Shown: piece after piece, positions 17,113 through 27,036 of the stretch
Layout: every line of letters starts with the position of its first letter
Position numbering within the stretch: the first letter of the stretch is position 1
From: Xanthocytophaga flava
Lineage (GTDB): Bacteria > Bacteroidota > Bacteroidia > Cytophagales > 172606-1
Length of the DNA: 64,000 bases
Assembly (NCBI GenBank): GCA_030068525.1
Contig: JASJOS010000006.1
Location: 124,001 to 188,000 of the forward strand
Reading direction: 5' to 3'
Notes under the pieces: model-generated
Databases searched by the model: none
What the model saw: the letters and a program-made list of their open reading frames with translations, nothing else
What the model was told of the DNA's origin: nothing
Made by a program: the position numbers and the translations under genes

Positions 17113-20100
17113 TTACTTACTAGCTATCTTTTTATCACTGTTTTCTATCTTCTCAATCTTCTCCATTAACAGATTTAATCCAGATTCCAGATTTTCCAGC
17201 TTTGCCTTTTGCAGATCCAGTGTACTTTGCTTTTCTGCTAATTGTTTTTGAAGAGCATTGATTTGTTCCTGTTGTTCTTTTATGGCTTGTATAGCAATAG
17301 TTGTAAAGGCTGAATAGTTCAGAGATTTTTTACCATCGACTTCCTGTATCAGATCTGGAAATATCTTCTCAACTTCCTGTGCAATAAACCCATAAGATTT
17401 TGGGGATTCATCAGTGTTATGCAGATAATGATAACGGGTAGGTTGTAAACGCATGACATTAGGCAAAACATGATTCAGTCGTTCAATATTCTTTTTCAGA
17501 GTACGATCTGAAAAAGATTTGACAAGTCCGTCCGCACCATCCATATAGGATAGTAGTGTGTTGTTATGGTAAAAAGTCAGGTAATCCGTTTTTCCATTAG
17601 ATGCAGCAGTAACTATTTCCCATTGCGATGTACCTGAAGAACTTTGAGCTTCCAGAATCAATCCTGCATTTCCAAAGCGGTTTCCCATTATATGAAGTTC
17701 ACGTTCAGGATTGGATGTATTGATACCCAGACTCCCATATCCAGTGGAACCTGATCCATATCTATAGTTTATAGTGACTAAAGGATCTGTACTTTGTCCA
17801 TTATTAAAATTAAAATTAAATAGTCCATCTGGTTCTGTAGTTCCGTCATTATTAATCGTTTGATTTCTTCCATCCAGTTGCCAATATGTTGGATAGCTTG
17901 TACTCTTAAATATGGCTGAAGAACTTATATTATCTCCACTCAATGTTAATTGGACTGGGGGTATTCTACCTGCTGTGGAGGCAAATACCTCTAAAGATGT
18001 AGCTGGATTATTTGTTCCAATACCCACATTTCCTTTTCCCAGATTTGAATTAAAGATGTTTGATCCATTCTGTAACCATAAGGCATTTCCGGTATTATCA
18101 GGAGCTGATATCCAGTAACCACCCTGAGCATTATATTTCAACACCTGGCCATCAGTTGGAGCTACCTTATCATACACAGGAATACTGATAATCTTAGTTG
18201 CGTTCCAGATTTGTTTGTCATTAAAAGCACTGAATGTATTGTTGATTGTATTCAGTGTTAATGTTGCCTCATCTGCTTTGTACACCAGACCTGGAGTACC
18301 TGGATCTCCCTTGTCTCCTTTGGGTCCGACAGGTCCCATTGGACCTTGTGGACCAGTTGCGCCTGGTGCTCCTTGCTCCCCTCTATCACCCTTCGGGCCT
18401 GCTGGCCCGGCTTCACCTGGCGAACCCGGAGTTCCTGGATCTCCTTTTGCGCCAGGTGATCCGGCATCTCCTTTATCTCCTTTTGGTCCAACCGGCCCCT
18501 GAGGACCTGCTGCACCTTGTGCACCAGGATCTCCTTTTGTACCTGGTGTTCCAGGATCACCTTTGGGTCCAGCCGGTCCCATGGGTCCTGGATCTCCCTT
18601 ATCACCCTTAGGCCCTGCTGGTCCTTGAGGTCCAGGTGTACCACTGGTACTGGTTGTTTCTACTATAAAGTTAGGGTAGGTTCCGGTAACTGTGGTGACT
18701 CCTTTTCCAGTGATTGACACTACCTGATCAGGAGCAGTATTATTTATAGTAGTTCCCTCAATAGATATATATCTTCCTGCAGTATAGTTTGTGCCTCCTC
18801 CTCCAGTTCCAGGAGGGCCTTGCGGGCCTTGTGGCCCAGCAGGACCAGTTGCCCCAGTATCACCTTTGTCTCCCTTATCGCCTTTTACTCCTGGTGCTCC
18901 GGCTGGACCCGCTGGACCTTGAGGTCCGGCAGGACCCGCAACAGGTTGAGTTTCTATGGTAAAGCTTGGATAAGTTCCTGTAACTGTAGTTACACCTTTT
19001 CCTGTAAGCTGTACAATTTGATCAGGAGCCGTGTTATTAATTGTAGTGCCTTCAATAGAAATATAACGACCCGAAGTGTAAGTTGCCCCAGTTCCTGTTC
19101 CAGGAGGTCCTTGGGGACCCTGTGGACCAACCGGACCCGGATCACCTTTGTCTCCCTTATCGCCTTTTGCTCCTGGTGCTCCAGCTGGACCTGCTACTGC
19201 GGGGGTCTCTATTGTGAAACTAGGATAAGTGCCTGTAATAGTGGTTACACCTTTTCCAGTGAGCTGTACAACTTGATCGGGAGCGGTATTGTTTATAGTT
19301 GTACCCTCAATAGATATATATCTTCCTGCAGTATAGTTTGTGCCTCCTCCTCCAGTTCCAGGAGGGCCTTGCGGGCCTTGTGGCCCAGCAGGACCAGTTG
19401 CCCCAGTATCACCTTTGTCTCCCTTATCGCCTTTTACTCCCGGTGCTCCGGCAGGACCCGCTGGCCCCTGTAATCCTGTATCTCCTTTGGGGCCAGTAGG
19501 GCCTGCAGGTCCCTGAAGACCAGTCGGCCCTTGCGGTCCGACAGGGCCAGTTGCTCCTGTATCGCCTTTATCTCCCTTAGGACCTGCAGGCCCAGGTGTA
19601 CCAGTAGTGCTCGTTGTTTCAACTATAAAGTTAGGATAAGTACCACTAACAGTGGTGACTCCTTTACCTGTAATGGTTACTACCTGATTGGGAGCCGCAT
19701 TGATAATCGAATCATTTTTTATGGTAATCCCTTTTCCTGCTTTGTAAGAAATTGCATTGCCTGCTTTGTCTGCATACAAAGCATATGGAACAGATACTAA
19801 CTGACTAATACCTGAGAGTGTATAATTTGTGCCTCCTTCCGGATCTACTTCTACCTTTAGAAATAAAGGATTTTTTTCCCAAGGTACAGTAGCAAGTGTA
19901 CCTGTTGTTGGGATACCTGTACCAATCCCTAGCGTAAATAACCCAAAATCATCTGTAACAGGCTGATGAGTCTCCACATATACTATAGCGCCATTGGTCG
20001 CTCCCTGCAAAATACTAAGCTGTATTCCAACAGTTTTGTTAGGAATAGGATTTCCGGATGCGTCACGGGCTATTGCCTGATAATTGACGCTTTTAGGGGC

Positions 20101-20163
20101 TTGTGCTAGTGAATAACCTGTTATAATCCAGAACAGTAATACTATGAAGCCTATTTTTTTCAT
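17113..20163 (-). CDS. Collagen-like surface fibre protein with S74 chaperone domain
   Basis: There are 1016 residues from the ATG at 20163, which gives a clean signal peptide ([21 protein letters not shown]); an ATG at 20226 adds 21 residues before it. The N-terminal domain ([18 protein letters not shown]...) is common on Bacteroidota fibre proteins. A central part of about 500 residues alternates Gly-X-Y collagen-like stretches ([18 protein letters not shown]) with four copies of a ~50-residue beta module containing [23 protein letters not shown] head segment (about 700) leads to a peptidase S74 intramolecular chaperone (about 885-945) with [10 protein letters not shown], where these domains self-cleave at the Ser. 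A coiled coil ends the protein. It is probably a trimeric adhesin or surface fibre; it sits next to porV and a T9SS-sorted gene. Confidence 0.88.
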   Translation of the reverse strand: MKKIGFIVLLFWIITGYSLAQAPKSVNYQAIARDASGNPIPNKTVGIQLSILQGATNGAIVYVETHQPVTDDFGLFTLGIGTGIPTTGTLATVPWEKNPLFLKVEVDPEGGTNYTLSGISQLVSVPYALYADKAGNAISYKAGKGITIKNDSIINAAPNQVVTITGKGVTTVSGTYPNFIVETTSTTGTPGPAGPKGDKGDTGATGPVGPQGPTGLQGPAGPTGPKGDTGLQGPAGPAGAPGVKGDKGDKGDTGATGPAGPQGPQGPPGTGGGGTNYTAGRYISIEGTTINNTAPDQVVQLTGKGVTTITGTYPSFTIETPAVAGPAGAPGAKGDKGDKGDPGPVGPQGPQGPPGTGTGATYTSGRYISIEGTTINNTAPDQIVQLTGKGVTTVTGTYPSFTIETQPVAGPAGPQGPAGPAGAPGVKGDKGDKGDTGATGPAGPQGPQGPPGTGGGGTNYTAGRYISIEGTTINNTAPDQVVSITGKGVTTVTGTYPNFIVETTSTSGTPGPQGPAGPKGDKGDPGPMGPAGPKGDPGTPGTKGDPGAQGAAGPQGPVGPKGDKGDAGSPGAKGDPGTPGSPGEAGPAGPKGDRGEQGAPGATGPQGPMGPVGPKGDKGDPGTPGLVYKADEATLTLNTINNTFSAFNDKQIWNATKIISIPVYDKVAPTDGQVLKYNAQGGYWISAPDNTGNALWLQNGSNIFNSNLGKGNVGIGTNNPATSLEVFASTAGRIPPVQLTLSGDNISSSAIFKSTSYPTYWQLDGRNQTINNDGTTEPDGLFNFNFNNGQSTDPLVTINYRYGSGSTGYGSLGINTSNPERELHIMGNRFGNAGLILEAQSSSGTSQWEIVTAASNGKTDYLTFYHNNTLLSYMDGADGLVKSFSDRTLKKNIERLNHVLPNVMRLQPTRYHYLHNTDESPKSYGFIAQEVEKIFPDLIQEVDGKKSLNYSAFTTIAIQAIKEQQEQINALQKQLAEKQSTLDLQKAKLENLESGLNLLMEKIEKIENSDKKIASK
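18755..18891. repeat. Direct repeat copy A, 137 bp, in the collagen-like gene
   Basis: This stretch is identical by eye to 19304-19440, 549 bp away. It covers the end of one beta module plus the start of the next collagen stretch. Third-position identity shows recent duplication or gene conversion. Confidence 0.85.
19304..19440. repeat. Direct repeat copy B, 137 bp, in the collagen-like gene
   Basis: Second copy of the 137-bp repeat at 18755-18891, in the same frame and orientation. The sequence diverges just outside both ends. Confidence 0.85.
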
Positions 20164-20289
20164 TGTGTTTGTGTGTTTTCTGAAATAGTACATTTTACTT
20201 TTGAGGTCAGGTGAAATCCTTTTCATCCTGAGAGTATCTCCGAGATGGAAGCCTTAAATGGATGTGACCGATTTCTGTATATTTCTGCT

Positions 20290-20751
20290 CTATTTTTTCA
20301 TTACCTGAAATGAGTACAGACGTTTGCCTGTTTTATCAAATGCATTGATAATAAAGATTGCCTCTGCTAGTGTTTCAAGGTTAATTGTAATCTGAGGTTG
20401 AGGTTGATCAAATCGATGTCCGAAAACCTCACGACCCAATACATCATATACTTTATAGGAAGCTATTTTATCAGCGTTCTCCAGATAAAGTTTATCTGTA
20501 ACAGGATTGGGATAATAGTTGAAGTTGTCTCCGGATTTTGTTACATCCGGTTGGATAAATCCTTGAGTCAAAATGTCATTTTGTGTTTTTATAACTGTAA
20601 TCAAGGGTTCACCTACAGAATAAGTAAGTTGGAACGATCCGTTCTGTAATTTTTGACCGCTTGCATTTATTACTTCAGGCTTAAGGTTTTGGCCGAATGT
20701 TGCCTGGTAAACCAATGCGCTTAGGAATATATAGGTACATTTTTGATTCAT
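20290..20751 (-). CDS. Secreted protein with T9SS type A sorting domain
   Basis: This 153-aa protein has a signal peptide ending at FGQ (about residue 21). The C-terminal ~80 residues form a T9SS type A sorting domain: YYPNPVTDKLYLEN (about 79-92), VYDVLGREVF, and the end KRLYSFQVMKK with the usual basic finish. The domain between signal and CTD is only about 50 residues (SFQLTYSVGEPLITVIKTQND), so the cargo part is very short. The family exports such proteins through the PorV/SprA translocon and anchors them at the surface. It lies 42 bp downstream of porV and is probably co-transcribed. It may be a small surface anchor or partner of the collagen-like fibre; that is inference. Confidence 0.8.
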   Translation of the reverse strand: MNQKCTYIFLSALVYQATFGQNLKPEVINASGQKLQNGSFQLTYSVGEPLITVIKTQNDILTQGFIQPDVTKSGDNFNYYPNPVTDKLYLENADKIASYKVYDVLGREVFGHRFDQPQPQITINLETLAEAIFIINAFDKTGKRLYSFQVMKK

Positions 20752-20793
20752 ATGTTATTTTAATTGAGAGTGTAAACAGGTGTTGTACTTCGA

Positions 20794-22089
20794 TTATCTT
20801 CTTTTGATATGCTTGTTTTTGTATTGTGGAGGACGCTGTTTCTTTGTATTGGGATTGCGCTTATTTTTGTTTGTTCGTGTTTTATCCTCAGTTGGTTTGA
20901 ATTCATCGCCGATATCCAGATGGAGTGAAAAACGGATTGTTTCGCCCAATGGATTGTTTTGCTGGAAAGGAACAAGGTAAGCCAGGTCAAGTCCTATACT
21001 TTTGAGTTGTGCCCCTGCTCCAAGAGATAAGTATTCTCTACCTCCCTTAGATGGTGATTCATAGAAATATCCCATCCGAAACATGAACATATCATTAAAA
21101 ATATATTCGCCACCAGCTGAAAACATGATTTCGTGTATTTCTTCACTAATTCCACCTGGTGCATCTGTAAATGAACCAAATACAGAACTTAGATAGGAGC
21201 GGTTCGGATCTTTGCCATGTAGAATAATCGGTCTGCCATCTGTAGTTCGTTCTACTACACCATTTCTGGTTTTATATACTGGAGGAGTTGGCACAAGCCA
21301 TTTGTTAAGATCTACAGCCAGGTTGATCTGATTGAAACCTAATGTGAAACCAACCTGTGTACCTATCCGAAGATTGGCAGGCAAATAATTTTTTTGTCCA
21401 AATCCGTAGTTAATCTGTGTACCCAGGTTGGATACTACAGCACCAAATGCAAATTGTACAGGGGTGCTCACTTCTGGAGGAGAGGTTCGAAAATAAATCC
21501 CCAGATCTCCTGCTATGGCATTTCCTGCCTGACTGGAGACCCCATTACCTATTGTTAAATTGCCATAAATATCAGAGTAAATGTATCTCAGTGTAGCTGC
21601 CATCGACAACACTTCAGACAGTTTTCGTGAGTATGTAGTTGCTATAGCAAACTCTCGAGGTCTGAATTCACCAGCGCCTTGTCCGCTATTATCCTTTAAT
21701 GATAAATTACCCAGATTAAAGTAGTTAAGTGCAATAGCAATAGCTTGTTTGTCATCGAGTTTGGTATAGGCTGATAAATAAGATACTGACATTCCGCTGA
21801 GTATACGACGAAGCCAGGGGGTATAAGATAAACTAATGCCTTTGTCTGCTTTTGTAAATACAAGCTTTGCCGGATTCCAGTAGGTTGCATTTACATCTGC
21901 ATTGGTTGCCGCTCCGACATCTCCCATTCCAGCAGCTCTGGCATCAGGAGCAATAGTAAGAAAAGGAACAGCTGTGGTGATAACCCTGTAAGAGGTATCT
22001 TGACCATTCAGGACAAGTTGAGCATACGTCGAACTACTCGCTATCAGGCAAAAAATGCTTATGATTACCTTGTTGTAACGCTGTTTCAT
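20794..22089 (-). CDS. porV: T9SS outer membrane channel subunit PorV
   Basis: This 431-aa outer-membrane beta-barrel protein has a signal peptide (MKQRYNKVIISIFCLIASSSTYAQ). PorV marks are TAVPFLTIAPDARAAGMGDVG (about 39-59) and NATYWNPAKLVF. Alternating beta-strands run through the remainder, with GGEYIFNDMFMFRMGYFYESP near the end. PorV plugs the SprA channel and receives CTD-bearing T9SS cargo at the outer membrane. Unusually, the C-terminus is a strongly basic Lys/Arg/Asn tail of about 30 residues (TNKNKRNPNTKKQRPPQ) beyond the barrel. It heads a run of T9SS-related genes on the minus strand, followed by a CTD-bearing protein. Confidence 0.88.
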   Translation of the reverse strand: MKQRYNKVIISIFCLIASSSTYAQLVLNGQDTSYRVITTAVPFLTIAPDARAAGMGDVGAATNADVNATYWNPAKLVFTKADKGISLSYTPWLRRILSGMSVSYLSAYTKLDDKQAIAIALNYFNLGNLSLKDNSGQGAGEFRPREFAIATTYSRKLSEVLSMAATLRYIYSDIYGNLTIGNGVSSQAGNAIAGDLGIYFRTSPPEVSTPVQFAFGAVVSNLGTQINYGFGQKNYLPANLRIGTQVGFTLGFNQINLAVDLNKWLVPTPPVYKTRNGVVERTTDGRPIILHGKDPNRSYLSSVFGSFTDAPGGISEEIHEIMFSAGGEYIFNDMFMFRMGYFYESPSKGGREYLSLGAGAQLKSIGLDLAYLVPFQQNNPLGETIRFSLHLDIGDEFKPTEDKTRTNKNKRNPNTKKQRPPQYKNKHIKRR

Positions 22090-22608
22090 GATCTTCAGTG
22101 ATTATATACTTTGTTAGTAAGAAAAATGAAAAAAATGTAATCACTGGTTGCGTTTATTTGTGGTTCTGGTTTTTAAGTTGTTGATAGTGAATATGGTTTT
22201 TTATTGAGTAAATAAGGGTTCTGATGTAAGAAAATAGCTATAAATAGTAATATTTATTTTTTGACTGAAATTAAAATATGAAAAATTTTAAACCTTTTTT
22301 AAGGGTTTATATGTAAGGTTTATTCAGAAAATGTCATAAAAACTCTATTTCTGTAGCCAAATAAAGTGTGTGAGGAAATTATAAAGGAAAAATTTTATTT
22401 TATAAATGTATAAAGGGTAATAGTAAATTTCTGTTTAAAAAACAATGCAAAATATTATTCTGATTTTTTGACTGGTGGTTTTGTGTGTTTAGAATAAAAT
22501 TTGCATAAACAAAATTGTAGCAGAATATTTGTTTACTAATCGTAGGTTTGCGGTATCAATTCTCGAAAACCAATTAATAGAAACAAAGTTCAAAACAATA
22601 AAATAACT
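22090..22608. other. AT-rich divergent promoter region of porV and the 108-aa secreted protein
   Basis: These 519 bp are strongly AT-rich and hold no supported ORF. A TAGGTTTG box (22543-22550) resembles the Bacteroidota -7 element for the rightward gene, but I could not find a well-spaced TTTG partner. It would imply a leader of about 50 nt. Confidence 0.45.
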
Positions 22609-22935
22609 ATGAAAAAAGTATTATTCACTCTGGCTGCATCTGTATTATTTACAACTATCGTTAGTGCAAACAACAATCCTAAATCTCCTGTATCAATGGC
22701 TGCTTACAAAACAGCTGATGCTGAAGGTGTAAAATTAGTTGTTGTAAATTCAACTGCTGAAAATGTAACTGTAAAAATCAAAGATGCTAATGGCAGAGTG
22801 ATTTTCACCGATGTAATTCGTAATGAAGAGAAATTTACTCGTAAATATGTATTTGCTCCTGAATTACACAACAGTGATTACACAATTGAAGTGACAAACA
22901 GCCAAGGTGCTGCCAGCCAATCTGTAACATTGTAA
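22609..22935 (+). CDS. Small secreted protein, beta-sandwich-like
   Basis: This 108-aa protein has a signal peptide (MKKVLFTLAASVLFTTIVSA). The ~85-residue mature domain looks like a single Ig/fibronectin-like beta sandwich: VKLVVVNSTAENVTVKIKDA, GRVIFTDVIRNEEKFTRKY, and DYTIEVTNSQGAASQSV. The strand pattern and the ending resemble the secreted protein encoded at 16230-16643. It is a single-gene unit with its own terminator. Function is not known; such small proteins are often abundant periplasmic or surface components in Bacteroidota, which is only an inference here. Confidence 0.7.
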   Translation: MKKVLFTLAASVLFTTIVSANNNPKSPVSMAAYKTADAEGVKLVVVNSTAENVTVKIKDANGRVIFTDVIRNEEKFTRKYVFAPELHNSDYTIEVTNSQGAASQSVTL

Positions 22936-22957
22936 GAAATATATTTTGTTGGTAATA

Positions 22958-22992
22958 AAAACACCCTTATCTGTGAATGATAAGGGTGTTTT
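22958..22992. terminator. Bidirectional terminator between convergent genes
   Basis: A 14-bp perfect stem (22958-22971 with 22979-22992, AAAACACCCTTATC) has a 7-base loop. T-rich flanks on both strands let it serve both the small secreted gene and the MFS gene. Confidence 0.8.
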
Positions 22993-23017
22993 ACTTTTGA
23001 AGGTAGAAAGATAGTAG

Positions 23018-24595
23018 TTAAAAGGGGACTGGTTTTATTCGAAAGCTAATGGCAGTACTTCGTATATAAGGGAACAAAGCAATCACAAGCAGGATACCTA
23101 GTATTACCCAACTAATCATTGCATAATAATCCATTGAATACCGAAGTTGAATCTGGTTGTTTATGGTAGAAAAAAGCAACTTATTGGCAAACAGACAAGC
23201 CTGATCCTGAGCCATACCTGTTGATTGGCCAATTTTCTGGTAGTGTAACAACCGTTCACTACTTAGGGGATTAAGTAAAGTGACTTGTTCCTGAAGTAGA
23301 GTATAATGGATTTGTTTTTCATACAATTGAAAGAAGTGAATCAGTGCCATGCTAAAGGTAAATCCAAAGAATCTGAATCCGATACCCATAGCTGAGGCTG
23401 AGTTACTAATATTGACTGGTACAGAAGAAACTGTAAATAATATCAATGGCACCATTAATATACCTGTTCCCAACCCTTGTATAAACAATGGAATAATAAA
23501 TGTCCCAGCATCTGCATCTGTTGTAAACAGGAAATACATCCATGTGTAAAATACAAACAGAAATGAAAAGCCCCAGAACCAGATTTTACGCATGCTTGTG
23601 TTTAGAAGTACATAATGTACAACTACATATACGCCCACTACAACACCTGCCAGATTGGCAAGCATTAAAAGAGACACATGAATGGGGTCCATACCCAGTA
23701 CATTGCTAAAATAGGTGGATGATATGCCCAGCCCTCCCCGGCATATATAAAATAAAAATACCAGAAGAGTGCCTAGACAGTAGTTGCGATAGTGAAATAT
23801 CCGAAGATTAATAAATGGTCGTTTAATGATATTCTGACGAAGTACAAAGAGACAAATTAGTACAACTATAATTCCTGCGAACAAACAGATATGAAAATCT
23901 TCCAGCCATAGATACTGCTGGCCATATATGAGTACATACCCTGTAAGTCCTAAAATAAGTGCATACATCACAAAACTTGGCCAGTCCAGTTGATATAACG
24001 GAATTGGTTTTTTTGTGCGGTCTTTGTTCATGACATACAATAACATGAGTGTGCCTGGTATCTGAAGATAAATGATGGATTTATACAGGGCATTGAACTC
24101 AAAATAATGTACAACCAATGAGGATAGAATCATACCCACAGGTGCGGACGCCAGTAGAATACCATAGTAGATGGAGTAACCAATGGCTTTTGCTCTCTCA
24201 GTATGCAAACGTGAAAAAATGATAGATAAACAGGAGCCTGCTACACCACTTGAGAATATTCCTTCCAGAAAACGTAAGCCAATAAAAGCAAAGGCATTAT
24301 GTGTGATATAGAAAATAATATTTGCCCCAGTAAGTAAAAACACTCCCAAAAGAAAGTAGTGCCGTGTGGTAAAGAAATTTAGAAATCGTTGCTCAAAAGG
24401 AAAAAAGCTAGCCATTGCAGCATAATAAATAATAACAGAAAACTGCACATCTGTTGGCTCAATGCCATAATAACCAGCAGTTTCTGTTATATTTCCTGCA
24501 TAGAGACCCAAAATAATCAGACAAGGCAGTAGTACCATACCAATGGTCAGCCAGATAAACCAGTTCGGAATGGTATGTTTAATGGAAGAACTCAT
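23018..24595 (-). CDS. MFS drug efflux transporter, DHA2/EmrB-like
   Basis: This 525-aa inner-membrane protein has about 14 hydrophobic helices, the number typical of the DHA2 (EmrB) proton antiporters. Near residues 105-130 GLRFLEGIFSSGVAGSCLSI corresponds to the family's motif C region. It follows an EmrA-like adaptor gene by 8 bp, and a TolC-like gene lies upstream, so the three form an EmrAB-TolC type tripartite pump. The sequence differs from classical EmrB at several motifs (motif A is weak), so substrate range cannot be inferred. An AraC regulator is divergent. Confidence 0.82.
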   Translation of the reverse strand: MSSSIKHTIPNWFIWLTIGMVLLPCLIILGLYAGNITETAGYYGIEPTDVQFSVIIYYAAMASFFPFEQRFLNFFTTRHYFLLGVFLLTGANIIFYITHNAFAFIGLRFLEGIFSSGVAGSCLSIIFSRLHTERAKAIGYSIYYGILLASAPVGMILSSLVVHYFEFNALYKSIIYLQIPGTLMLLYVMNKDRTKKPIPLYQLDWPSFVMYALILGLTGYVLIYGQQYLWLEDFHICLFAGIIVVLICLFVLRQNIIKRPFINLRIFHYRNYCLGTLLVFLFYICRGGLGISSTYFSNVLGMDPIHVSLLMLANLAGVVVGVYVVVHYVLLNTSMRKIWFWGFSFLFVFYTWMYFLFTTDADAGTFIIPLFIQGLGTGILMVPLILFTVSSVPVNISNSASAMGIGFRFFGFTFSMALIHFFQLYEKQIHYTLLQEQVTLLNPLSSERLLHYQKIGQSTGMAQDQACLFANKLLFSTINNQIQLRYSMDYYAMISWVILGILLVIALFPYIRSTAISFRIKPVPF

Positions 24596-24603
24596 GGCTT
24601 GAC

Positions 24604-25662
24604 TTATTTAGTAATTAATACAATGGCATTCATTCCTGCTCGCAGATTCTGAATCTTGTTGGGAGTATCTGTAAGTTTGATTCGAACTGGAATCCTCTGT
24701 ACTATCTTCACAAAGTTTCCTGTAGCATTGTCAGGAGGTAAAAGCGAAAAGCGGGAGCCGGTAGCGGGAGACAAAGACTCTATTTTCCCATGAAATTTTT
24801 CTCCGGGAAAAGCATCCGTTTCAATTTCTACTTCCTGACCAATGTGCATATTTTTAATCTGGGTCTCCTTAAAGTTGGCAACTACCCATTTGCCTTCTTC
24901 CTGATCCACCAGGAATGCCAGTGTCTGTCCTGTCTGAATCAACTGCCCTTTTTGAATGGTTCTTCTTCCTATTTTACCATCATAAGGGGCTACAATAGCT
25001 GTATAGGACATATCCAGCAGACTCTTGTCCAGAGTAGCTTTTCTGCGTTGTATTTCAGTCAATGCTACAGCCTTTTGTGCTTTGATATCATTTACCTTAG
25101 CTAAAGAAGCTTTATACGAATTTTGCAGTGTTTGATAGTCTGCACGTGCTACATCCAGATTGGTTTGGATGGTTTCGAATTGTTGTTGTGTTACGGATTC
25201 TGCATCCAGTAGTTTTTTGTATCGGGTAAACTCTTGTTCTGATTTCCATAAACGGGCCTGCGCCGCAGTAATCTGAGACTGATTTACCTGTGCATTGGTT
25301 GCTGCGGTCTCTATTGAACGATCCAATACTTCTATCTGCGCTTCTGCATTTGCCAATGCTGCCTCTGCTTCTTCTTTGTGAATTTTGTATTCATTATCTT
25401 CGATAATTACGAGAGTGTCACCTTCTTTTACATCCTGATTTTCCTCATAACGGATTTCTTTTACATACCCTGTAACTCGACTATTAATTGGATTAACATA
25501 TTCTTCAATTTGTGCATCATTGGTTTCTTCATAATGCCATAACTGCCAGAAGGTAATAATTCCCCAGATGAGGAGAGCAATGATAATGATGACTGATATC
25601 CAGGTAGTGATTTTAGTGATGATCACATCAGTGCGTGTATAACTTATTTTCTGGTTTTTCAT
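24604..25662 (-). CDS. HlyD/EmrA-like membrane fusion protein
   Basis: There are 352 residues from the ATG at 25662; a TTG 18 bases earlier is less likely. One N-terminal membrane helix (about 20-42) is followed by a biotinyl-lipoyl-like half motif (VKEIRYEENQDVKEGDTLVIIEDNEY), a long coiled coil (about 85-200) and the second lipoyl half (APYDGKIGRRTIQKGQLI). The beta barrel with WVVANFKETQIKNMHIGQ is typical of EmrA. It bridges the MFS pump and the TolC-like outer-membrane channel. It starts 4 bp after the TolC-like stop. Confidence 0.9.
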   Translation of the reverse strand: MKNQKISYTRTDVIITKITTWISVIIIIALLIWGIITFWQLWHYEETNDAQIEEYVNPINSRVTGYVKEIRYEENQDVKEGDTLVIIEDNEYKIHKEEAEAALANAEAQIEVLDRSIETAATNAQVNQSQITAAQARLWKSEQEFTRYKKLLDAESVTQQQFETIQTNLDVARADYQTLQNSYKASLAKVNDIKAQKAVALTEIQRRKATLDKSLLDMSYTAIVAPYDGKIGRRTIQKGQLIQTGQTLAFLVDQEEGKWVVANFKETQIKNMHIGQEVEIETDAFPGEKFHGKIESLSPATGSRFSLLPPDNATGNFVKIVQRIPVRIKLTDTPNKIQNLRAGMNAIVLITK

Positions 25663-25666
25663 AGTT

Positions 25667-27010
25667 TTATAGTTTTCCAAGTGTAAATAAAAGCTGATAG
25701 TAGTGTAAATGTGCTGTAGTCTGGGCAGTGGTCAGATCAAATTTGGATTGAAGTACTTGTGTATCCGCATCCAGCAAATCCGTTAGAAGTGCCAGCTGAT
25801 TAAAATAGGTATTACTGACGATCCGATAGTTTTCTGAGGATTGCCGGATATTTAATGCTGCAACCTGTATTCTTTTCAATGCTTCTGCATATCTGACATA
25901 GGATTCTTTTACTGTCTGACGTATATTATCTTCTGTGTCTGCTTTTACTAGTTGCTGTTTTTTATATTCAAGGATAGCCACTTCTTCTTTATGCCGGTTG
26001 TGATAAAGAGAAGAAAGCGAATAAGATAATCGTATTCCCGCTTTGCCAATGCTATATGCTGCATCCATATAAGGATAAAGAAATATCTGGGGATAGGAAT
26101 ATGTATAGTTGGCAAACAGACCTACTTTGGGTAGATGGCCAGCCCGAACTTCTTTTATATGCAATTCACGAATGGCGGTTTCTTTATCTGCCAGATGTAT
26201 AGGATAGGCCTGTTCCAGTGCTTCTGTCAGGTAGGCTTCATAACCAGCCTGTATTGGTTGACTGGTAGTCAGATCTTCACTTGGAATAATTTTAGTGGTA
26301 TCCGGCAAACCAATCATAAGGTCCAGCTTTTGATTGGCAAGCAGAATACTGTTTTCTATCTCTGTCAATGTCATTTGCTGACGGGATAACTGGAGTTCGG
26401 CCCGTAACAAATCACTTTTGAGTACTACTCCATTTTTTTGAAGCTCCTGTATATGCTGAAGACGGCTTTGAGCTTCATGTATGTGTTGATTGATCAGATC
26501 TCGGAATACTAGACTTCGTTGAAGATCCAGATAGATTGCTGCTAACTTTAATCGTGTTTCAGATGCAATTTGATTTCTTTTTTCAATTGCCAGTTTGTGT
26601 GCCATTTCTTCTGTCTCAATGGCTGTATTAATTTTGTTGCCATGATAGAGTGCCAGATAAGATTCAGCTGTAATCTGATAAAAGTTATGCAGTACAGGAA
26701 AATGTTCTGGAGTATTAAATGGCCCATTGCTATAGATGGGCATATTGCTGATACGAGCATATTCTGCATGTGTTCCAATCTCCGGAAGACGTTCCGCTTT
26801 GCTATCTTTAACATGTTGTTCACTGATTTCGAGTTGAACCTGTTGAATCTGAAGGGACTTATTTTGAGATTCTGCTTTTTGCCAGATTTCTTGTAGTGAT
26901 AGCTGTAGCCCTTGATAAGTTGGGCTTTTTGCCTGTACCTGGGCTGGTGCGTTACAATAGATACTCAGTCCAACTAACAGGCTGAGCTCTATACTTTTTC
27001 TGAGTGTCAT
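25667..27010 (-). CDS. TolC-family outer membrane efflux protein
   Basis: There are 447 residues from the ATG at 27010; a TTG further upstream is less likely. A signal peptide ends near APAQVQA. The mature protein has two structural repeats of long helices (about 40-235 and 245-440), as in the OEP/TolC family. Motifs include LRAELQLSRQQMTLTEIENS and, in the second repeat, DADTQVLQSKFDLTTAQ. It forms the outer-membrane exit duct for the EmrAB-like pump encoded next. It is the first gene of the operon. Confidence 0.88.
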   Translation of the reverse strand: MTLRKSIELSLLVGLSIYCNAPAQVQAKSPTYQGLQLSLQEIWQKAESQNKSLQIQQVQLEISEQHVKDSKAERLPEIGTHAEYARISNMPIYSNGPFNTPEHFPVLHNFYQITAESYLALYHGNKINTAIETEEMAHKLAIEKRNQIASETRLKLAAIYLDLQRSLVFRDLINQHIHEAQSRLQHIQELQKNGVVLKSDLLRAELQLSRQQMTLTEIENSILLANQKLDLMIGLPDTTKIIPSEDLTTSQPIQAGYEAYLTEALEQAYPIHLADKETAIRELHIKEVRAGHLPKVGLFANYTYSYPQIFLYPYMDAAYSIGKAGIRLSYSLSSLYHNRHKEEVAILEYKKQQLVKADTEDNIRQTVKESYVRYAEALKRIQVAALNIRQSSENYRIVSNTYFNQLALLTDLLDADTQVLQSKFDLTTAQTTAHLHYYQLLFTLGKL

Positions 27011-27028
27011 TTTGTATTGGTTATGACA

Positions 27029-27036
27029 CAAAAGTA
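27029..27036 (-). promoter_or_regulatory. Possible -7 element of the efflux operon
   Basis: TACTTTTG on the minus strand matches TAnnTTTG and lies 18 nt before the TolC-like ATG. No clear TTTG is seen 19 nt further upstream; the operon may need activation by the divergent AraC protein. Confidence 0.35.

Noticed and set aside
18215-18502. Plus-strand ORF with Gly-Pro-rich collagen-like sequence
   Set aside because: It is the complement of the GGN/CCN codons of the real collagen-like gene on the minus strand, which has a signal peptide and an S74 domain.
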